A DNA stretch of 64,000 nucleotides from Xaviernesmea oryzae. Its GTDB lineage: Bacteria; Pseudomonadota; Alphaproteobacteria; Rhizobiales; Rhizobiaceae. Positions 8,849 through 22,556 of this stretch are shown in pieces. The stretch covers positions 248,001 to 312,000 of the forward strand of contig NZ_FXAF01000002.1 of NCBI RefSeq assembly GCF_900177415.1, in the 5' to 3' direction. The notes under the pieces were generated by a model, which searched no databases, was not told the origin of the DNA, and saw only the letters and a list, made by a program, of their open reading frames with translations. How positions within the stretch are numbered: position 1 is the stretch's first letter; each line of letters starts with the position of its first letter. Both the position numbers and the translations under genes were made by a program.

Positions 8849-9736
8849 TTATTTCAAAGACGAAATGAGTGCCTTGAGCGGCTCTTCGATCGCCGGGCGG
8901 ATATCGGCGCGCTGCAGCGCGAATGCGAGGTTCGCCAGAATGAAGCCGTCCTTGGCGCCGCAATCGTAGGTCTCGCCCTTGAAGTGGTAGGCGGCGAATT
9001 CCTGGGTCTTGGCAAGCGCCAGCATGCCGTCGGTGAGCTGGATCTCGTTGCCGGCGCCGCGTTCCTGGGTTTCCAGGATCTTGAAGATCTCCGGCTGCAG
9101 GATGTAGCGGCCGTTGATGTAGAAGTTCGACGGCGCGGTTCCCTTGGCGGGTTTTTCGACCATCTGGGTGATCTTGAAGCCCTCTCCGACGGCCTCGCCC
9201 ACACCGACGATACCGTATTTGTGCGCCTGGTCCGGATCGGTTTCCTGCACGGCGAGCACATTGCCGCCGGTCTTGGCATAGAGATCGACCATGCCCTTGA
9301 GGCAGCCCTTTTCCGCCGACATGATCATGTCGGGCAGGAGCACCGCGAAGGGCTCGTTGCCGACGATGTCGCGGGCGCACCAGACCGCGTGGCCGAGGCC
9401 GAGCGGCACCTGCTGGCGCGTGAAGCTTGCCGTGCCCGCCTTCGGCAGGAGGCCGGCGAGCAGCGTCAGTTCGGCATTCTTGTTGCGCTCGCGCAGCATC
9501 TGCTCCAGTTCGAACTGGATGTCAAAATAGTCTTCGATGACGGCCTTGCCGCGGCCGGTCACGAAGACGAAATGCTCGATCCCCGCTTCCGCCGCCTCGT
9601 CGACCACATATTGGATGACCGGCTTGTCGACCACGGTCAGCATTTCCTTCGGCACAGCTTTGGTCGCGGGCAGAAAGCGCGTACCCAGACCTGCTACCGG
9701 AAAGACTGCCTTACGGATCTTTTGTTGTTGTGCCAC
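8849..9736 (-). CDS. galU: UTP-glucose-1-phosphate uridylyltransferase
   Basis: The 295-residue protein is a GalU/ExoN-type nucleotidyltransferase making UDP-glucose from UTP and glucose-1-phosphate. The nucleotide-binding signature [15 protein letters not shown] (starting near residue 12) and [19 protein letters not shown] are clear, as are VEKPAKG and LTDGM later in the chain. UDP-glucose feeds exopolysaccharide, lipopolysaccharide and cyclic glucan synthesis. The product is a normal length and is probably cytoplasmic. The gene ends beside a palindromic repeat and stands apart from the glycogen genes about 44 kb away, with which it shares glucose-1-phosphate. Confidence 0.96.
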   Translation of the reverse strand: MAQQQKIRKAVFPVAGLGTRFLPATKAVPKEMLTVVDKPVIQYVVDEAAEAGIEHFVFVTGRGKAVIEDYFDIQFELEQMLRERNKNAELTLLAGLLPKAGTASFTRQQVPLGLGHAVWCARDIVGNEPFAVLLPDMIMSAEKGCLKGMVDLYAKTGGNVLAVQETDPDQAHKYGIVGVGEAVGEGFKITQMVEKPAKGTAPSNFYINGRYILQPEIFKILETQERGAGNEIQLTDGMLALAKTQEFAAYHFKGETYDCGAKDGFILANLAFALQRADIRPAIEEPLKALISSLK

Positions 9737-9935
9737 TCATGCCTCCTGAAAGCACATCATTGTGCGAATGAAAGTCTACCGGCGTCTAGCCGCCAATTGC
9801 TACCGTTTTGCAAAGACTGCCCTCGGCCGGATTTCCATGGTAAAGAATTTGTTGACCCTATTTTGTTATTACATCGTTAAGCCGCATGCCACTCTTGCCT
9901 CAGGGCTTGGTTAAAAAGGATGGACACGACTGCCG

Positions 9936-11156
9936 ATGAAGACATTTCGCACCAACCTCTTGCGCGGGTTCGCATTCTTTCTGCTCGCCGGGCTGGCCAC
10001 GGCGACAATGCCGATAGATGCCCGGGCCGATGCCGGTTTCAAGGCCTGGATCGTACAATTCTACCAAACGGCCGCGAAGAGCGGAATCAGCCGCTCCACC
10101 TATGAGAAAGCCTTTGCCGGCATTACAGAACCCGATCGGGACGTGCTCGATAAAGCCCGTTACCAGCCGGAGTTCAAGTCGAGGATCTGGGATTATCTCG
10201 ACAGCCGCGTGAACCCCTACACCGTCCGCATCGGCCGCGAAATGAAGGCGCGGCACGGCTCCACGCTGGCCGCTCTGGAGCGGCATTATGGCGTCGACAA
10301 ACATATCCTGCTTGCCATCTGGTCGATGGAATCGAACTACGGTGCGGTTCTCGACAAGCCGGACCGGCTGCATTACGTGCCGCAGGCGCTTGCAACCCTT
10401 GCATGGGGCGATCCGAAGCGTGCGAAATTCGCCCGCAACCAGTTGATCGCCGCGTTGAAGATCCTTCAGGCCGGAGACATTACCCCGAAACACCTGACCG
10501 GCTCCTGGGCCGGCGCCATGGGACACACGCAGTTCATCCCGACCAGCTATCTTCTCTACGCGGTGGATGCCGATGGCAACGGCCGCCGCGATATCTGGAG
10601 CTCCATTCCCGATGCGCTTGCGACATCCGCCAACCTGCTCGCCAAGAACGGCTGGCAAGCCGGCAAGACCTGGGGCTATGAAGCGGCCGTCCCGTCCGGC
10701 GGCTCCAAATATGAGGGCCAGACCAAGACGCTGGCGCAATGGGCGGCTCTCGGCTTCACGCGTCCCAACGGAAAGGGCTTCCCGCGCGGCTCCGACCGTG
10801 CCGAGTTGAAGATGCTGGCCGGTTCCGGCGGCCCGGCTTTCCTGATGCTGAAGAACTTCTTCGTGGTCAAACGCTACAACGCAGCCGACAGCTACGCTCT
10901 CGCCGTCGGTCTCCTGGCCGACGAGATCGCCGGCTATGGCGGCGTCCATCAGAGCTGGCCGCGCCCGGAAGGCACGCTCGACATCAGGCAGAAATTCGAG
11001 CTGCAGACGCGCATGAAGGAACTCGGCTATTACGACGGCGAGGTCGACGGCAATTTCGGCTCCGGCTCGAAGGCGGCGATCTCCGTGATCCAGAAGCGGC
11101 TCGGCATGCAGCAGAGCGGCGAACCCTCGCAGAAGCTTCTCGAAGCTTTGCGTTGA
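9936..11156 (+). CDS. MltB-type lytic murein transglycosylase
   Basis: The 406-residue protein has a signal peptide (about residues 1-32, ending near DARADA). An SLT/MltB catalytic domain covers about 33-330, with the catalytic Glu132 in HILLAIWSMESNYG and the GSWAGAMGHTQFIPTSY motif. A C-terminal peptidoglycan-binding domain covers about 345-405 (LQTRMKELGYYDGEVDGNFG). There is no lipobox, so it should be a soluble periplasmic enzyme. It cleaves the MurNAc-GlcNAc bond with formation of 1,6-anhydro-MurNAc. The DUF459 gene follows 68 bases later on the same strand and may be co-transcribed. Confidence 0.93.
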   Translation: MKTFRTNLLRGFAFFLLAGLATATMPIDARADAGFKAWIVQFYQTAAKSGISRSTYEKAFAGITEPDRDVLDKARYQPEFKSRIWDYLDSRVNPYTVRIGREMKARHGSTLAALERHYGVDKHILLAIWSMESNYGAVLDKPDRLHYVPQALATLAWGDPKRAKFARNQLIAALKILQAGDITPKHLTGSWAGAMGHTQFIPTSYLLYAVDADGNGRRDIWSSIPDALATSANLLAKNGWQAGKTWGYEAAVPSGGSKYEGQTKTLAQWAALGFTRPNGKGFPRGSDRAELKMLAGSGGPAFLMLKNFFVVKRYNAADSYALAVGLLADEIAGYGGVHQSWPRPEGTLDIRQKFELQTRMKELGYYDGEVDGNFGSGSKAAISVIQKRLGMQQSGEPSQKLLEALR

Positions 11157-11224
11157 CAAGAAGGGGCGATGCCCCACATCGTTCCCCGGATCAGCGTCCG
11201 AAGGGCGCGCAGGGCGTCGAAGGC

Positions 11225-12463
11225 ATGAAGACTTTGCGGAATACCGGCGGACAAGGAAGATGGGCTCGTCTGGGCGCAGCCCTTCTCGCCCTCCTGCTCG
11301 CCCTGCCGGTCCTTCCCACGCCGGCGGGCGCCCAGGAGCCGGCCCCGCGCCGCAACCTCTTCGATTTTCTGTTCGGCGGCCCGCGCTACGAGCGTTACGA
11401 ACGCTATGATCGTTACGAGCCTTATGAGCGCCCGCCTCGCCGCCGCTACGACCGCAGGGATTCGGTCATCCAGATGGCGCCCCGCCCGCGCAGCAACCGC
11501 AGCACGGTCCGGGCGGCCCCGCCGCGCCCTCAGCCTCCGGCCGCCCCGCCCGCGCCGGAGCCCGTCGCCAAGCTCGAAAATGCCAAGCAGATCCTGGTGG
11601 TCGGCGATTTCATGGCCGGCGGCCTCGGGGGAGAACTGGAGGCGACCTTCGCCACATCTCCGGGCATTGCGGTCACCCAGCGCAGCGACGGTTCGTCCGG
11701 CCTCGTGCGGGAGGACCATTTCGACTGGCCCGCCGAGCTGCCGAAGATGCTGGGCGAGGTCAAGCCCGCCGTCGTCGTGGTGATGATCGGCGCCAACGAC
11801 CGCCAGCAGATGGACATCGGCAGAACGAAGGAGAAATTCCGCAGCGACGCCTGGTTCAAGGAATACGAAGCGCGCGTCGCCAGGCTCGTCGACATCGTCA
11901 CCTCGCAAAAGCTGCCGCTGCTCTGGGTCGGCCTGCCGTCCTTCCAGTCACCGTCGATGATGGCCGACGCGGTGACGCTCAACGCCATCTACAGAAACCA
12001 GGTGGGCAAGGCAGGCGGCGAATTCGTCGACATCTGGGACGGTTTCGTCGACGAGGACGGCAAGTTCGTTCTCACCGGCTCCGACGTCAACGGCCAGCAG
12101 GTGCGGCTGCGCGGGTCCGACGGCATCACCTTCACCAAGGCCGGCAAGAAGAAGCTCGCCTTCTACGTGGAAAAGCTCGTCCGCCGCCATGTCGGCGACA
12201 TGGCAAGCCCCGACCTCGTCAAGCTCGACGGCAGCAACCTGCCGGCGCTGTCGATCCTTCCGGGCACGCCCGACCAGGCGATACCCACCCAACCGATCAG
12301 CCTGTCCGACCCGGAACTCGACGGCGGCAAGGTCCTGCTCGGAGCAGCGCCCCCGCCCACCGTCCTGGTGGAAACGCCGCGCGACAAACTGGTCAGGCGG
12401 GGAGAACTCGCCCCCGCCCCTGCCGGCCGCATCGATGATTACCGGGTGCAGACGACGCAGTAG
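11225..12463 (+). CDS. DUF459/SGNH-like secreted protein, catalytic Ser and His replaced
   Basis: The ATG at 11225 places a signal peptide at the very N-terminus (residues 1-37, ending in AGAQ), giving 412 residues. An Arg/Tyr-rich stretch (about 55-78) and a Pro-rich linker precede the SGNH/DUF459 domain (about 120-325). Block I reads VVGDFMAGGL, with Phe129 where the nucleophilic Ser of GDS normally lies. The GxND block is intact (GAND, 189-192). The DGxH block reads DGIT (299-302), so the His is also absent. The tail after 330 is Pro-rich. As judged by eye, two of the catalytic residues are gone, suggesting a binding or structural role in the periplasm near the adjacent transglycosylase. 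Confidence 0.82.
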   Translation: MKTLRNTGGQGRWARLGAALLALLLALPVLPTPAGAQEPAPRRNLFDFLFGGPRYERYERYDRYEPYERPPRRRYDRRDSVIQMAPRPRSNRSTVRAAPPRPQPPAAPPAPEPVAKLENAKQILVVGDFMAGGLGGELEATFATSPGIAVTQRSDGSSGLVREDHFDWPAELPKMLGEVKPAVVVVMIGANDRQQMDIGRTKEKFRSDAWFKEYEARVARLVDIVTSQKLPLLWVGLPSFQSPSMMADAVTLNAIYRNQVGKAGGEFVDIWDGFVDEDGKFVLTGSDVNGQQVRLRGSDGITFTKAGKKKLAFYVEKLVRRHVGDMASPDLVKLDGSNLPALSILPGTPDQAIPTQPISLSDPELDGGKVLLGAAPPPTVLVETPRDKLVRRGELAPAPAGRIDDYRVQTTQ

Positions 12464-12534
12464 CTCACATCCGGCTGCCGCAGTTCTTGCAGGGATTGCC
12501 AGGGATTCATCGCGTCGGATTGGGAGCATGTCCG

Positions 12535-12706
12535 CCCCCCTCTGGCCTGCCGGCCATCTCCCCCACAGGTGGGGAGATTGGATGGGCGCGCAGGCTTCCC
12601 CAAACAACACCGTAGCTACATGGCGCAAGGCCCCGCTTGGCGGGAAAGCCGAGCCGCCTGTGATCTCCCCACCTGTGGGGGAGATGGCCGGCAGGCCAGA
12701 GGGGGG
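12535..12706. repeat. 172-bp palindromic repeat element with 44-bp perfect terminal inverted repeats
   Basis: This element fills most of the 305-base space between the DUF459 gene and gltD. Positions 12535-12578 are repeated exactly as reverse complement at 12663-12706. Each arm itself contains a smaller palindrome (ATCTCCCC...GGGGAGAT). The centre (about 84 bases) is not palindromic. A second copy, in opposite orientation and somewhat diverged, lies at 62121-62293. There is no open frame inside. It fits the RIME/BIME-like intergenic repeats of rhizobia or a non-autonomous miniature transposable element. Confidence 0.85.
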
Positions 12707-12768
12707 CCGGCTGGCGCCAACGTTATCGAATTCGGCCCCCAAATTTGCCAAGCCAGTGGATGAGCCCC

Positions 12769-14223
12769 TCATCGAGGCAGGACGGAGCTTCCCATCAGCG
12801 CCTCGTCGATCGCGCGCGCCGCCTGGCGGCCTTCGCGGATCGCCCAGACGACCAGCGACTGTCCGCGGCGCACGTCGCCTGCCGTCCAGAACTTGTCGAT
12901 CGAGGTCTTGTAGTCCCGGTCGTTGGCGACGACGTTGGTCGAGCCGCGGCGGTCGACATTGAGTTCGAGCTTGCCGTCGAGTTCCGTCAGCACGCCCTCC
13001 TTCAGCGGACCGGAGAAGCCGATGGCGATGAAGGCGAGATCCGCCTTGATGATGAATTCCGTGCCGGCGATCGGCTTGCGGCGATCGTCCACCTCGCAGC
13101 AGCGCACGCCGGTGAGCTGGCCGTCCTCGCCGATGAATTCGAGCGTCGCGACCTGGAATTCGCGCACGGCGCCCTCTGCCTGCGAAGAGGAGGTGCGCAT
13201 CTTGGTCGCCCAGAACGGCCAGACGGCGAGCTTGTCCTCCTTTTCCGGCGGCTGCGGACGGATGTCGAGCTGCGTCACCTTTACGGCGCCCTGGCGGAAG
13301 GCCGTGCCGACGCAGTCCGACGCCGTATCGCCGCCGCCGACCACGACGACATGCTTGGCGCCGGCGAGAATCGGCTCGGCCGCCCAGGCGACACTGTCGA
13401 TGTTCTCGCGGCCGATGCGGCGGTTCTGCTGCACCAGATAGGGCATGGCGTCATAGACGCCGTTCAGATCGGCGCCGGGAATGCCGGCCGGGCGCGGGGT
13501 CTCCGAGCCGCCGCAGTAGAGCACGGCGTCATGCTCGGCGATCAGCTTCTCGGCCGGGATATCGACACCGATATTGGCGCCGTAATGGAAGGTCACGCCT
13601 TCGCCGGTCATCTGTTCGACGCGGCGGTCGATGAAGTTCTTCTCCATCTTGAAGTCCGGAATGCCGTAGCGCAGCAGGCCGCCTGCCTTGGACTCGCGCT
13701 CGTAGACATGCACTTCGTGACCGGCGCGGGCGAGCTGCTGCGCAGCCGCCATGCCGGCGGGGCCCGAACCGATGATGGCAACGCGCCTGCCGGTCTTCAC
13801 CGTCGCCGGCTGCGGCACGATATGGCCGAGTTCATAGGCCTTGTCGGCGATCGCCTGCTCCACGGTCTTGATCGCGACCGGCATGTCTTCGAGGTTCAGC
13901 GTGCAGGCTTCCTCGCACGGCGCCGGGCAGACGCGGCCGGTGAACTCCGGGAAGTTGTTGGTGGAATGGAGGTTGCGGATCGCCTCCTCCCACTTGTTGT
14001 TGTAGACGAGATCGTTCCAGTCCGGGATCTGGTTGTGCACCGGACAGCCGGTCGGACCATGGCAATAGGGAATGCCGCAGTCCATGCAGCGCGCCGCCTG
14101 CTTGGTGACTTCCGCATCCGACATCGGAATGGTGAATTCGCGGAAATGGCGGATGCGGTCGGAAGCCGGCTGATACTTCGCCACGCTCCGGTCGATCTCC
14201 AGGAAACCCGTTACCTTGCCCAT
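12769..14223 (-). CDS. gltD: glutamate synthase (NADPH) small subunit
   Basis: The 484-residue beta subunit of GOGAT passes electrons from NADPH through FAD to the large subunit. Near the N-terminus the cysteines 46, 49, 54 and 60 (CMDCG...YCHG...GC) bind an iron-sulfur cluster. An FAD-binding Rossmann motif, IIGSGPAGMAAAQ, starts near residue 150, and an NADPH-binding VVVGGGDTASDC motif follows near 287. Length is typical. It lies 65 bases downstream of gltB on the same strand, so both subunits should come from one transcript. Together with glutamine synthetase this is the main ammonium-assimilation route under low nitrogen. Confidence 0.97.
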   Translation of the reverse strand: MGKVTGFLEIDRSVAKYQPASDRIRHFREFTIPMSDAEVTKQAARCMDCGIPYCHGPTGCPVHNQIPDWNDLVYNNKWEEAIRNLHSTNNFPEFTGRVCPAPCEEACTLNLEDMPVAIKTVEQAIADKAYELGHIVPQPATVKTGRRVAIIGSGPAGMAAAQQLARAGHEVHVYERESKAGGLLRYGIPDFKMEKNFIDRRVEQMTGEGVTFHYGANIGVDIPAEKLIAEHDAVLYCGGSETPRPAGIPGADLNGVYDAMPYLVQQNRRIGRENIDSVAWAAEPILAGAKHVVVVGGGDTASDCVGTAFRQGAVKVTQLDIRPQPPEKEDKLAVWPFWATKMRTSSSQAEGAVREFQVATLEFIGEDGQLTGVRCCEVDDRRKPIAGTEFIIKADLAFIAIGFSGPLKEGVLTELDGKLELNVDRRGSTNVVANDRDYKTSIDKFWTAGDVRRGQSLVVWAIREGRQAARAIDEALMGSSVLPR

Positions 14224-14288
14224 GTCTACACCTTCAATTCGTCCTGCCGCTTCCGCAGCCGGTTAAAACCTGACAATCCGCGCGAAAC

Positions 14289-19010
<4,722 letters not shown>

Positions 19011-19482
19011 CGTCATTCCTCCTGTTGGCCGTTTCCATGAAACGGGCAAAGTGGCTCTTCATTGTCTCTTTCGGATGACAGGCTGCGCGCCATCCCTTAT
19101 CCATGCGATGGCGCCGCTCCAGCGTCAGCTGCAGCTTTGCAGCGCAGCATAACCCGGATCGGCGTCCACGTCAGCGGAAAAGAGAGGCGGATCGGCCATT
19201 CATTTCCGAAAATTAGGACAGCACTTCTGTCCTAATTCTCACTTTCTATCGCACAGTTGCGGATGCTCCACAAGGGTGCATTCTGAAAAATTCGTGGCAA
19301 CCGCGACAGGAGATTGCGGGGATCTCCGTAAGCGCGAAATTTAATTGCCGGAAAGGTCTTCGCTTATTCGATTGATTGCCGCCGATATAGGTCCGCCGCG
19401 CGACCACGCCTTTCCCGTTGATTGCCGGCTCAAAACGCTTAATCTCCTGACGCTTCTCAAAAATCTCCCAAGGTGTCACTTC
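19011..19482. other. gene-free divergent region between gltB and the threonine aldolase gene
   Basis: This stretch of about 470 bases contains no convincing gene on either strand. It should hold the promoters of both divergent genes. The one clear structure is the palindrome at 19211-19237, described separately. Confidence 0.6.
19211..19237. promoter_or_regulatory. 27-bp perfect palindrome, candidate operator
   Basis: AATTAGGACAG (19211-19221) and its exact reverse complement (19227-19237) are separated by 5 bases. The arm centres lie about 16 bases apart, roughly one and a half helical turns. It is about 200 bases upstream of gltB and 245 bases upstream of the aldolase start. It is not followed by a T-run on either strand, so a dimeric-regulator site is more likely than a terminator. 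I cannot name the regulator. Confidence 0.5.
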
Positions 19483-20535
19483 ATGTTTTTCGCTTCCGAC
19501 AACTGGGCCGGCGCCCATCCCGCCATCAATGACCGTCTCTCGAAGGAATCGACCCGGTTCGCGGCGGCCTATGGCAACAGCGACCTCGACAAGGCGGTGG
19601 AAGCCCGCTTCAACGAGATCTTCGAGCGCCAGGTGTCGGTCTATTTCGTCTCCACCGGCACGGCCGCCAATTCCCTGTCTCTGGCGAGCATCGCGCGCGT
19701 CGGCGGCGTCGCCTTCTCCCATTCGGAAGCCCATGTGATCGAGGACGAATGCGGCGCGCCGGATTTCTTTTCCGGCATGCGCATGGTTCCGGTCGAAGGC
19801 GAAAACGGCAAAATGGACCCGGCAAAGCTCGCGGCCCGCATCGCCGGCTTTCCACAGGATTCGCTGCATCACGGCCGTGCCGCCGCCGTAACCCTCACCC
19901 AGGCGACCGAGACCGGCACCGTCTACTCGCTCGACGAGATCGACGCGCTCGCGAAAGTCGCCAGGGCGAACGGCCTGCCGGTTCACATGGACGGCGCCCG
20001 CTTCGCCAATGCGCTTGTCGCACTCGGCTGTACGCCCGCCGAAATGACCTGGAAGCGCGGCATCGACATTCTCTCCTTCGGCGGCACCAAGAACGGCTGC
20101 TGGTGCGCCGAGGCGATCGTCTTCTTCAATCCCGAGCTTGCGAAGGATTTCGCCTTCATCCGCAAGCGCGCCGCGCAGCTATTCTCGAAGACCCGCTTCA
20201 TCTCCGCCCAGTTCGAGGCCTATCTGCAGGACGATCTGTGGCTCTCCATGGCAAGCCATGCCAATGCCATGGCCGATCGGCTGCGCGCCGGCATCCGTTC
20301 GCTGAACAGCACGCGGCTTGCCTGGGACACGACCTCCAACGAAGTCTTCGCCGTGCTCAACAAGGCCTCGGCCGAAGCCGCCCAGGCAGATGGCGCCAAG
20401 TTCTACGATTGGCCGGCACCGTCGAACATGCCGGAGCCGGTGAAGGACGACGAGACCCTGGTCCGCCTCGTCACGTCGTTCGCCACAACCGAGGACGACA
20501 TCGACCAGTTCCTGGCGATCTGCAAGGCTGGATAA
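19483..20535 (+). CDS. ltaE: low-specificity L-threonine aldolase-like PLP enzyme
   Basis: The ATG at 19483 gives a 350-residue protein beginning MFFASDNWAGAHP, the normal N-terminus of this family; the frame is open upstream but that extension looks non-coding. It is a fold-type I PLP enzyme. The cofactor lysine is Lys203 in SFGGTKNG, and Asp170 in HMDGARF contacts the pyridine nitrogen. The reaction is cleavage of threonine or allo-threonine to glycine and acetaldehyde. A beta-eliminating lyase with another substrate remains possible. The gene is transcribed divergently from gltB and converges with the LysR gene. Confidence 0.88.
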   Translation: MFFASDNWAGAHPAINDRLSKESTRFAAAYGNSDLDKAVEARFNEIFERQVSVYFVSTGTAANSLSLASIARVGGVAFSHSEAHVIEDECGAPDFFSGMRMVPVEGENGKMDPAKLAARIAGFPQDSLHHGRAAAVTLTQATETGTVYSLDEIDALAKVARANGLPVHMDGARFANALVALGCTPAEMTWKRGIDILSFGGTKNGCWCAEAIVFFNPELAKDFAFIRKRAAQLFSKTRFISAQFEAYLQDDLWLSMASHANAMADRLRAGIRSLNSTRLAWDTTSNEVFAVLNKASAEAAQADGAKFYDWPAPSNMPEPVKDDETLVRLVTSFATTEDDIDQFLAICKAG

Positions 20536-20566
20536 TCCGCGGGCGGAAGCGGGCCGGAACCTCGAA

Positions 20567-20593
20567 CTCCCTTCTCCGCTTGCGGGGGAGAAG
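20567..20593. repeat. degraded palindromic repeat between convergent genes
   Basis: A short, imperfect copy of the CTTCTCC...GGAGAAG hairpin seen at 8723-8748 lies between the ends of the aldolase and LysR genes. It may help end transcripts from both sides. There is no T-run. Confidence 0.5.
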
Positions 20594-20610
20594 AAGCGGG
20601 CTTGGCATCG

Positions 20611-21456
20611 TTACGGCGCGATCCGCGCCGCGATAAGGCTCGACAGCGCTTCCGTGAGCGCGGCGTCCGCGCCGCGCCGGGGAATGAGCACGAATTCCAC
20701 ATCCTCCAGAACCGGCAGCCGGTCGGCCGGGATTTCCTTCAGGCCCGAAGGCGCCATGCTGCGCGGCTGCACGAGAACGCCCATGCCGGCCCTTGCCGCG
20801 GCAGTAAGGCCGCTGAGGCTGCCGCAGGTGCAGACGATCCGCCAGGCCATCTTCTCCCGGTCGAGCGCCTCCTGCGCCACCCGGCGGGTGATCGAGGGTG
20901 GAGGAAAGGCGATCAGCGGCAGCGCATCGCCGCGCGACAGCACGAGGTCCGGATCGCGCGCCAGCCAGACGAGCGGCTCGCGATAGAGCAGGCGCCCATG
21001 GGTCTCGCCGATATGCCGCTTCGCCAGCACCAGGTCGAGGTCGCCGGCATCCTGCATCTGGTAGAGCACGGCGGAGAGCGCCACGTTGAGTTCCAGGTCG
21101 ACCAGCGGATAGAGCCGGATGAAATCCTCCAGGATGGAGGTCAGCCGGCTCGCCACCACGTCTTCCGACACGCCGAGCCGCAGCCGCCCGCGCAGCCTGC
21201 TTTCCCCGAACAGCGAGACGACCTTGCCGTTGAGATCGAGCATGCCGCGCGCATAGCCGAGCAGCGCCTCGCCCTCCGCCGTCAGCCTGACCTGGTGCGT
21301 GTCGCGGAAGACCAGCCGCCGGCCGAGCACCTTTTCGAGCCGCTGGATATGCTGCGTGACGGTGGACTGGCCGATGCCGAGCCTTGCCGCCGCTTCCGTG
21401 AAACTGCCGGTCTGCTGCAGCATGACGAAGCTGTTCAGATGCGCGAGATTGAGCAT
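20611..21456 (-). CDS. LysR-family transcriptional regulator
   Basis: The 281-residue protein has an N-terminal winged helix-turn-helix (about residues 3-62; FTEAAARLGIGQSTVTQHIQRLEKVLG) and a LysR substrate-binding domain (about 85-275). It is divergent from the bile-acid-symporter-family gene, with 88 bases between the two start codons. The classical LysR arrangement suggests it controls that transporter and itself. Two copies of TTCATGATAA in the intergenic region (21468-21477 and 21499-21508) are candidate binding sites. The effector is unknown. Confidence 0.92.
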   Translation of the reverse strand: MLNLAHLNSFVMLQQTGSFTEAAARLGIGQSTVTQHIQRLEKVLGRRLVFRDTHQVRLTAEGEALLGYARGMLDLNGKVVSLFGESRLRGRLRLGVSEDVVASRLTSILEDFIRLYPLVDLELNVALSAVLYQMQDAGDLDLVLAKRHIGETHGRLLYREPLVWLARDPDLVLSRGDALPLIAFPPPSITRRVAQEALDREKMAWRIVCTCGSLSGLTAAARAGMGVLVQPRSMAPSGLKEIPADRLPVLEDVEFVLIPRRGADAALTEALSSLIAARIAP

Positions 21457-21467
21457 GGCTATCCGTT

Positions 21468-21508
21468 TTCATGATAACTGTTAGTGTTTGCATTCTGCTT
21501 CATGATAA
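21468..21508. promoter_or_regulatory. two direct repeats TTCATGATAA between LysR gene and transporter
   Basis: The 10-base motif occurs at 21468-21477 and again at 21499-21508, a spacing of 31 bases, close to three helical turns. Its core TCATGA is self-complementary. Position between divergent LysR and target genes makes it a likely regulator-binding region, but this is inference. Confidence 0.45.
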
Positions 21509-21544
21509 GCGATGCACAAAGCCTCATTTTCAGGAACTCCGCCC

Positions 21545-22543
21545 ATGAGCCGTTTTCTGCCGGACCGTTTTACGGTTCTTCTGGTCTGCACCGTCATTCT
21601 CGCCTCGCTCCTGCCGATCCATGGGGATTGGGCCGAGTGGTTCGGCATCGCGACCGACATCGCCATCGGCCTGCTCTTCTTCCTGCATGGCGCGCGGCTC
21701 TCGCGCGACGTGGTGATCGCGGGCATCCTGCACTGGCGCCTGCATCTGACGATCCTGCTGGTGACGTTTGCGGTCTTCCCGATCCTCGGGCTCGCGATCG
21801 GCTTCATCCCGGAAGAAATCCTCCCCTCGCCGCTCTATGCCGGCATCCTCTTCCTCTGCGTGCTGCCGTCGACCGTCCAGTCCTCGATCGCCTTCACCTC
21901 CCTGGCGGGCGGCAACGTCCCGGCGGCGGTCTGCGCCGCCTCCGGCTCCAATATCCTCGGCATGTTCCTGACGCCGCTGCTGGCCGGCCTCCTGCTTTCG
22001 ACCACCGGCGACGGCGGCTTTTCGTGGGACGCGCTGGAAAGCATCCTGCTGCAGCTTTTGGCGCCCTTCGTCGTCGGCCAGATCCTGCAGCCCTGGGTCG
22101 GCGACTGGATACGCTCGAAGAAGAAACTGCTGGCGCCGGTCGACCGCGGCTCGATCCTGATGGTCGTCTACCTCGCCTTCTCCGAAGCGGTGATGGAAGG
22201 CCTGTGGCACACCTTCTCGGCAACCGACATCGCCGTCGTCATCGTCCTCGACATGGCGCTGCTCGCGGTCGTCCTGTGCCTTACCATGTTCGGCAGCCGA
22301 GCACTCGGCTTCTCGAAGGAAGACGAGATCACCATCACCTTCTGCGGGTCCAAGAAATCGCTGGCGAGCGGCGTGCCCATGGCGAACGCCATCTTCGCCA
22401 ACCAGTCGTCATCGGTCGGAGCGATCGTGCTGCCGCTGATGCTCTTCCACCAGATCCAGCTCATGGCCTGCGCGGTGATCGCCCAGAAATACGCCAACCG
22501 GCTGAAGGAAAAGGAAGCCGCCGCGGAACCGGCCGCGGCGTGA
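21545..22543 (+). CDS. bile acid:sodium symporter family transporter (YfeH/SBF-like)
   Basis: The product is highly hydrophobic with about ten predicted membrane segments, matching the SBF-like (YfeH) branch of the bile acid:sodium symporter superfamily. Residues FCGSKKSLASGVPMANAIF near the C-terminal third form the conserved crossover motif. I prefer the ATG at 21545 (MSRFLPDRF, 332 residues) over the in-frame ATG at 21512, because the extra 11 residues are not typical. The transported solute is unknown; such proteins move organic anions. The divergent LysR gene is the likely regulator. Confidence 0.88.
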   Translation: MSRFLPDRFTVLLVCTVILASLLPIHGDWAEWFGIATDIAIGLLFFLHGARLSRDVVIAGILHWRLHLTILLVTFAVFPILGLAIGFIPEEILPSPLYAGILFLCVLPSTVQSSIAFTSLAGGNVPAAVCAASGSNILGMFLTPLLAGLLLSTTGDGGFSWDALESILLQLLAPFVVGQILQPWVGDWIRSKKKLLAPVDRGSILMVVYLAFSEAVMEGLWHTFSATDIAVVIVLDMALLAVVLCLTMFGSRALGFSKEDEITITFCGSKKSLASGVPMANAIFANQSSSVGAIVLPLMLFHQIQLMACAVIAQKYANRLKEKEAAAEPAAA

Positions 22544-22556
22544 ACGGGCGGCGCGG

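Noticed and set aside
12535..12706. CRISPR array or insertion sequence
   Set aside because: There are only two inverted arms and no regularly spaced direct repeats, and no transposase frame lies inside or beside it.
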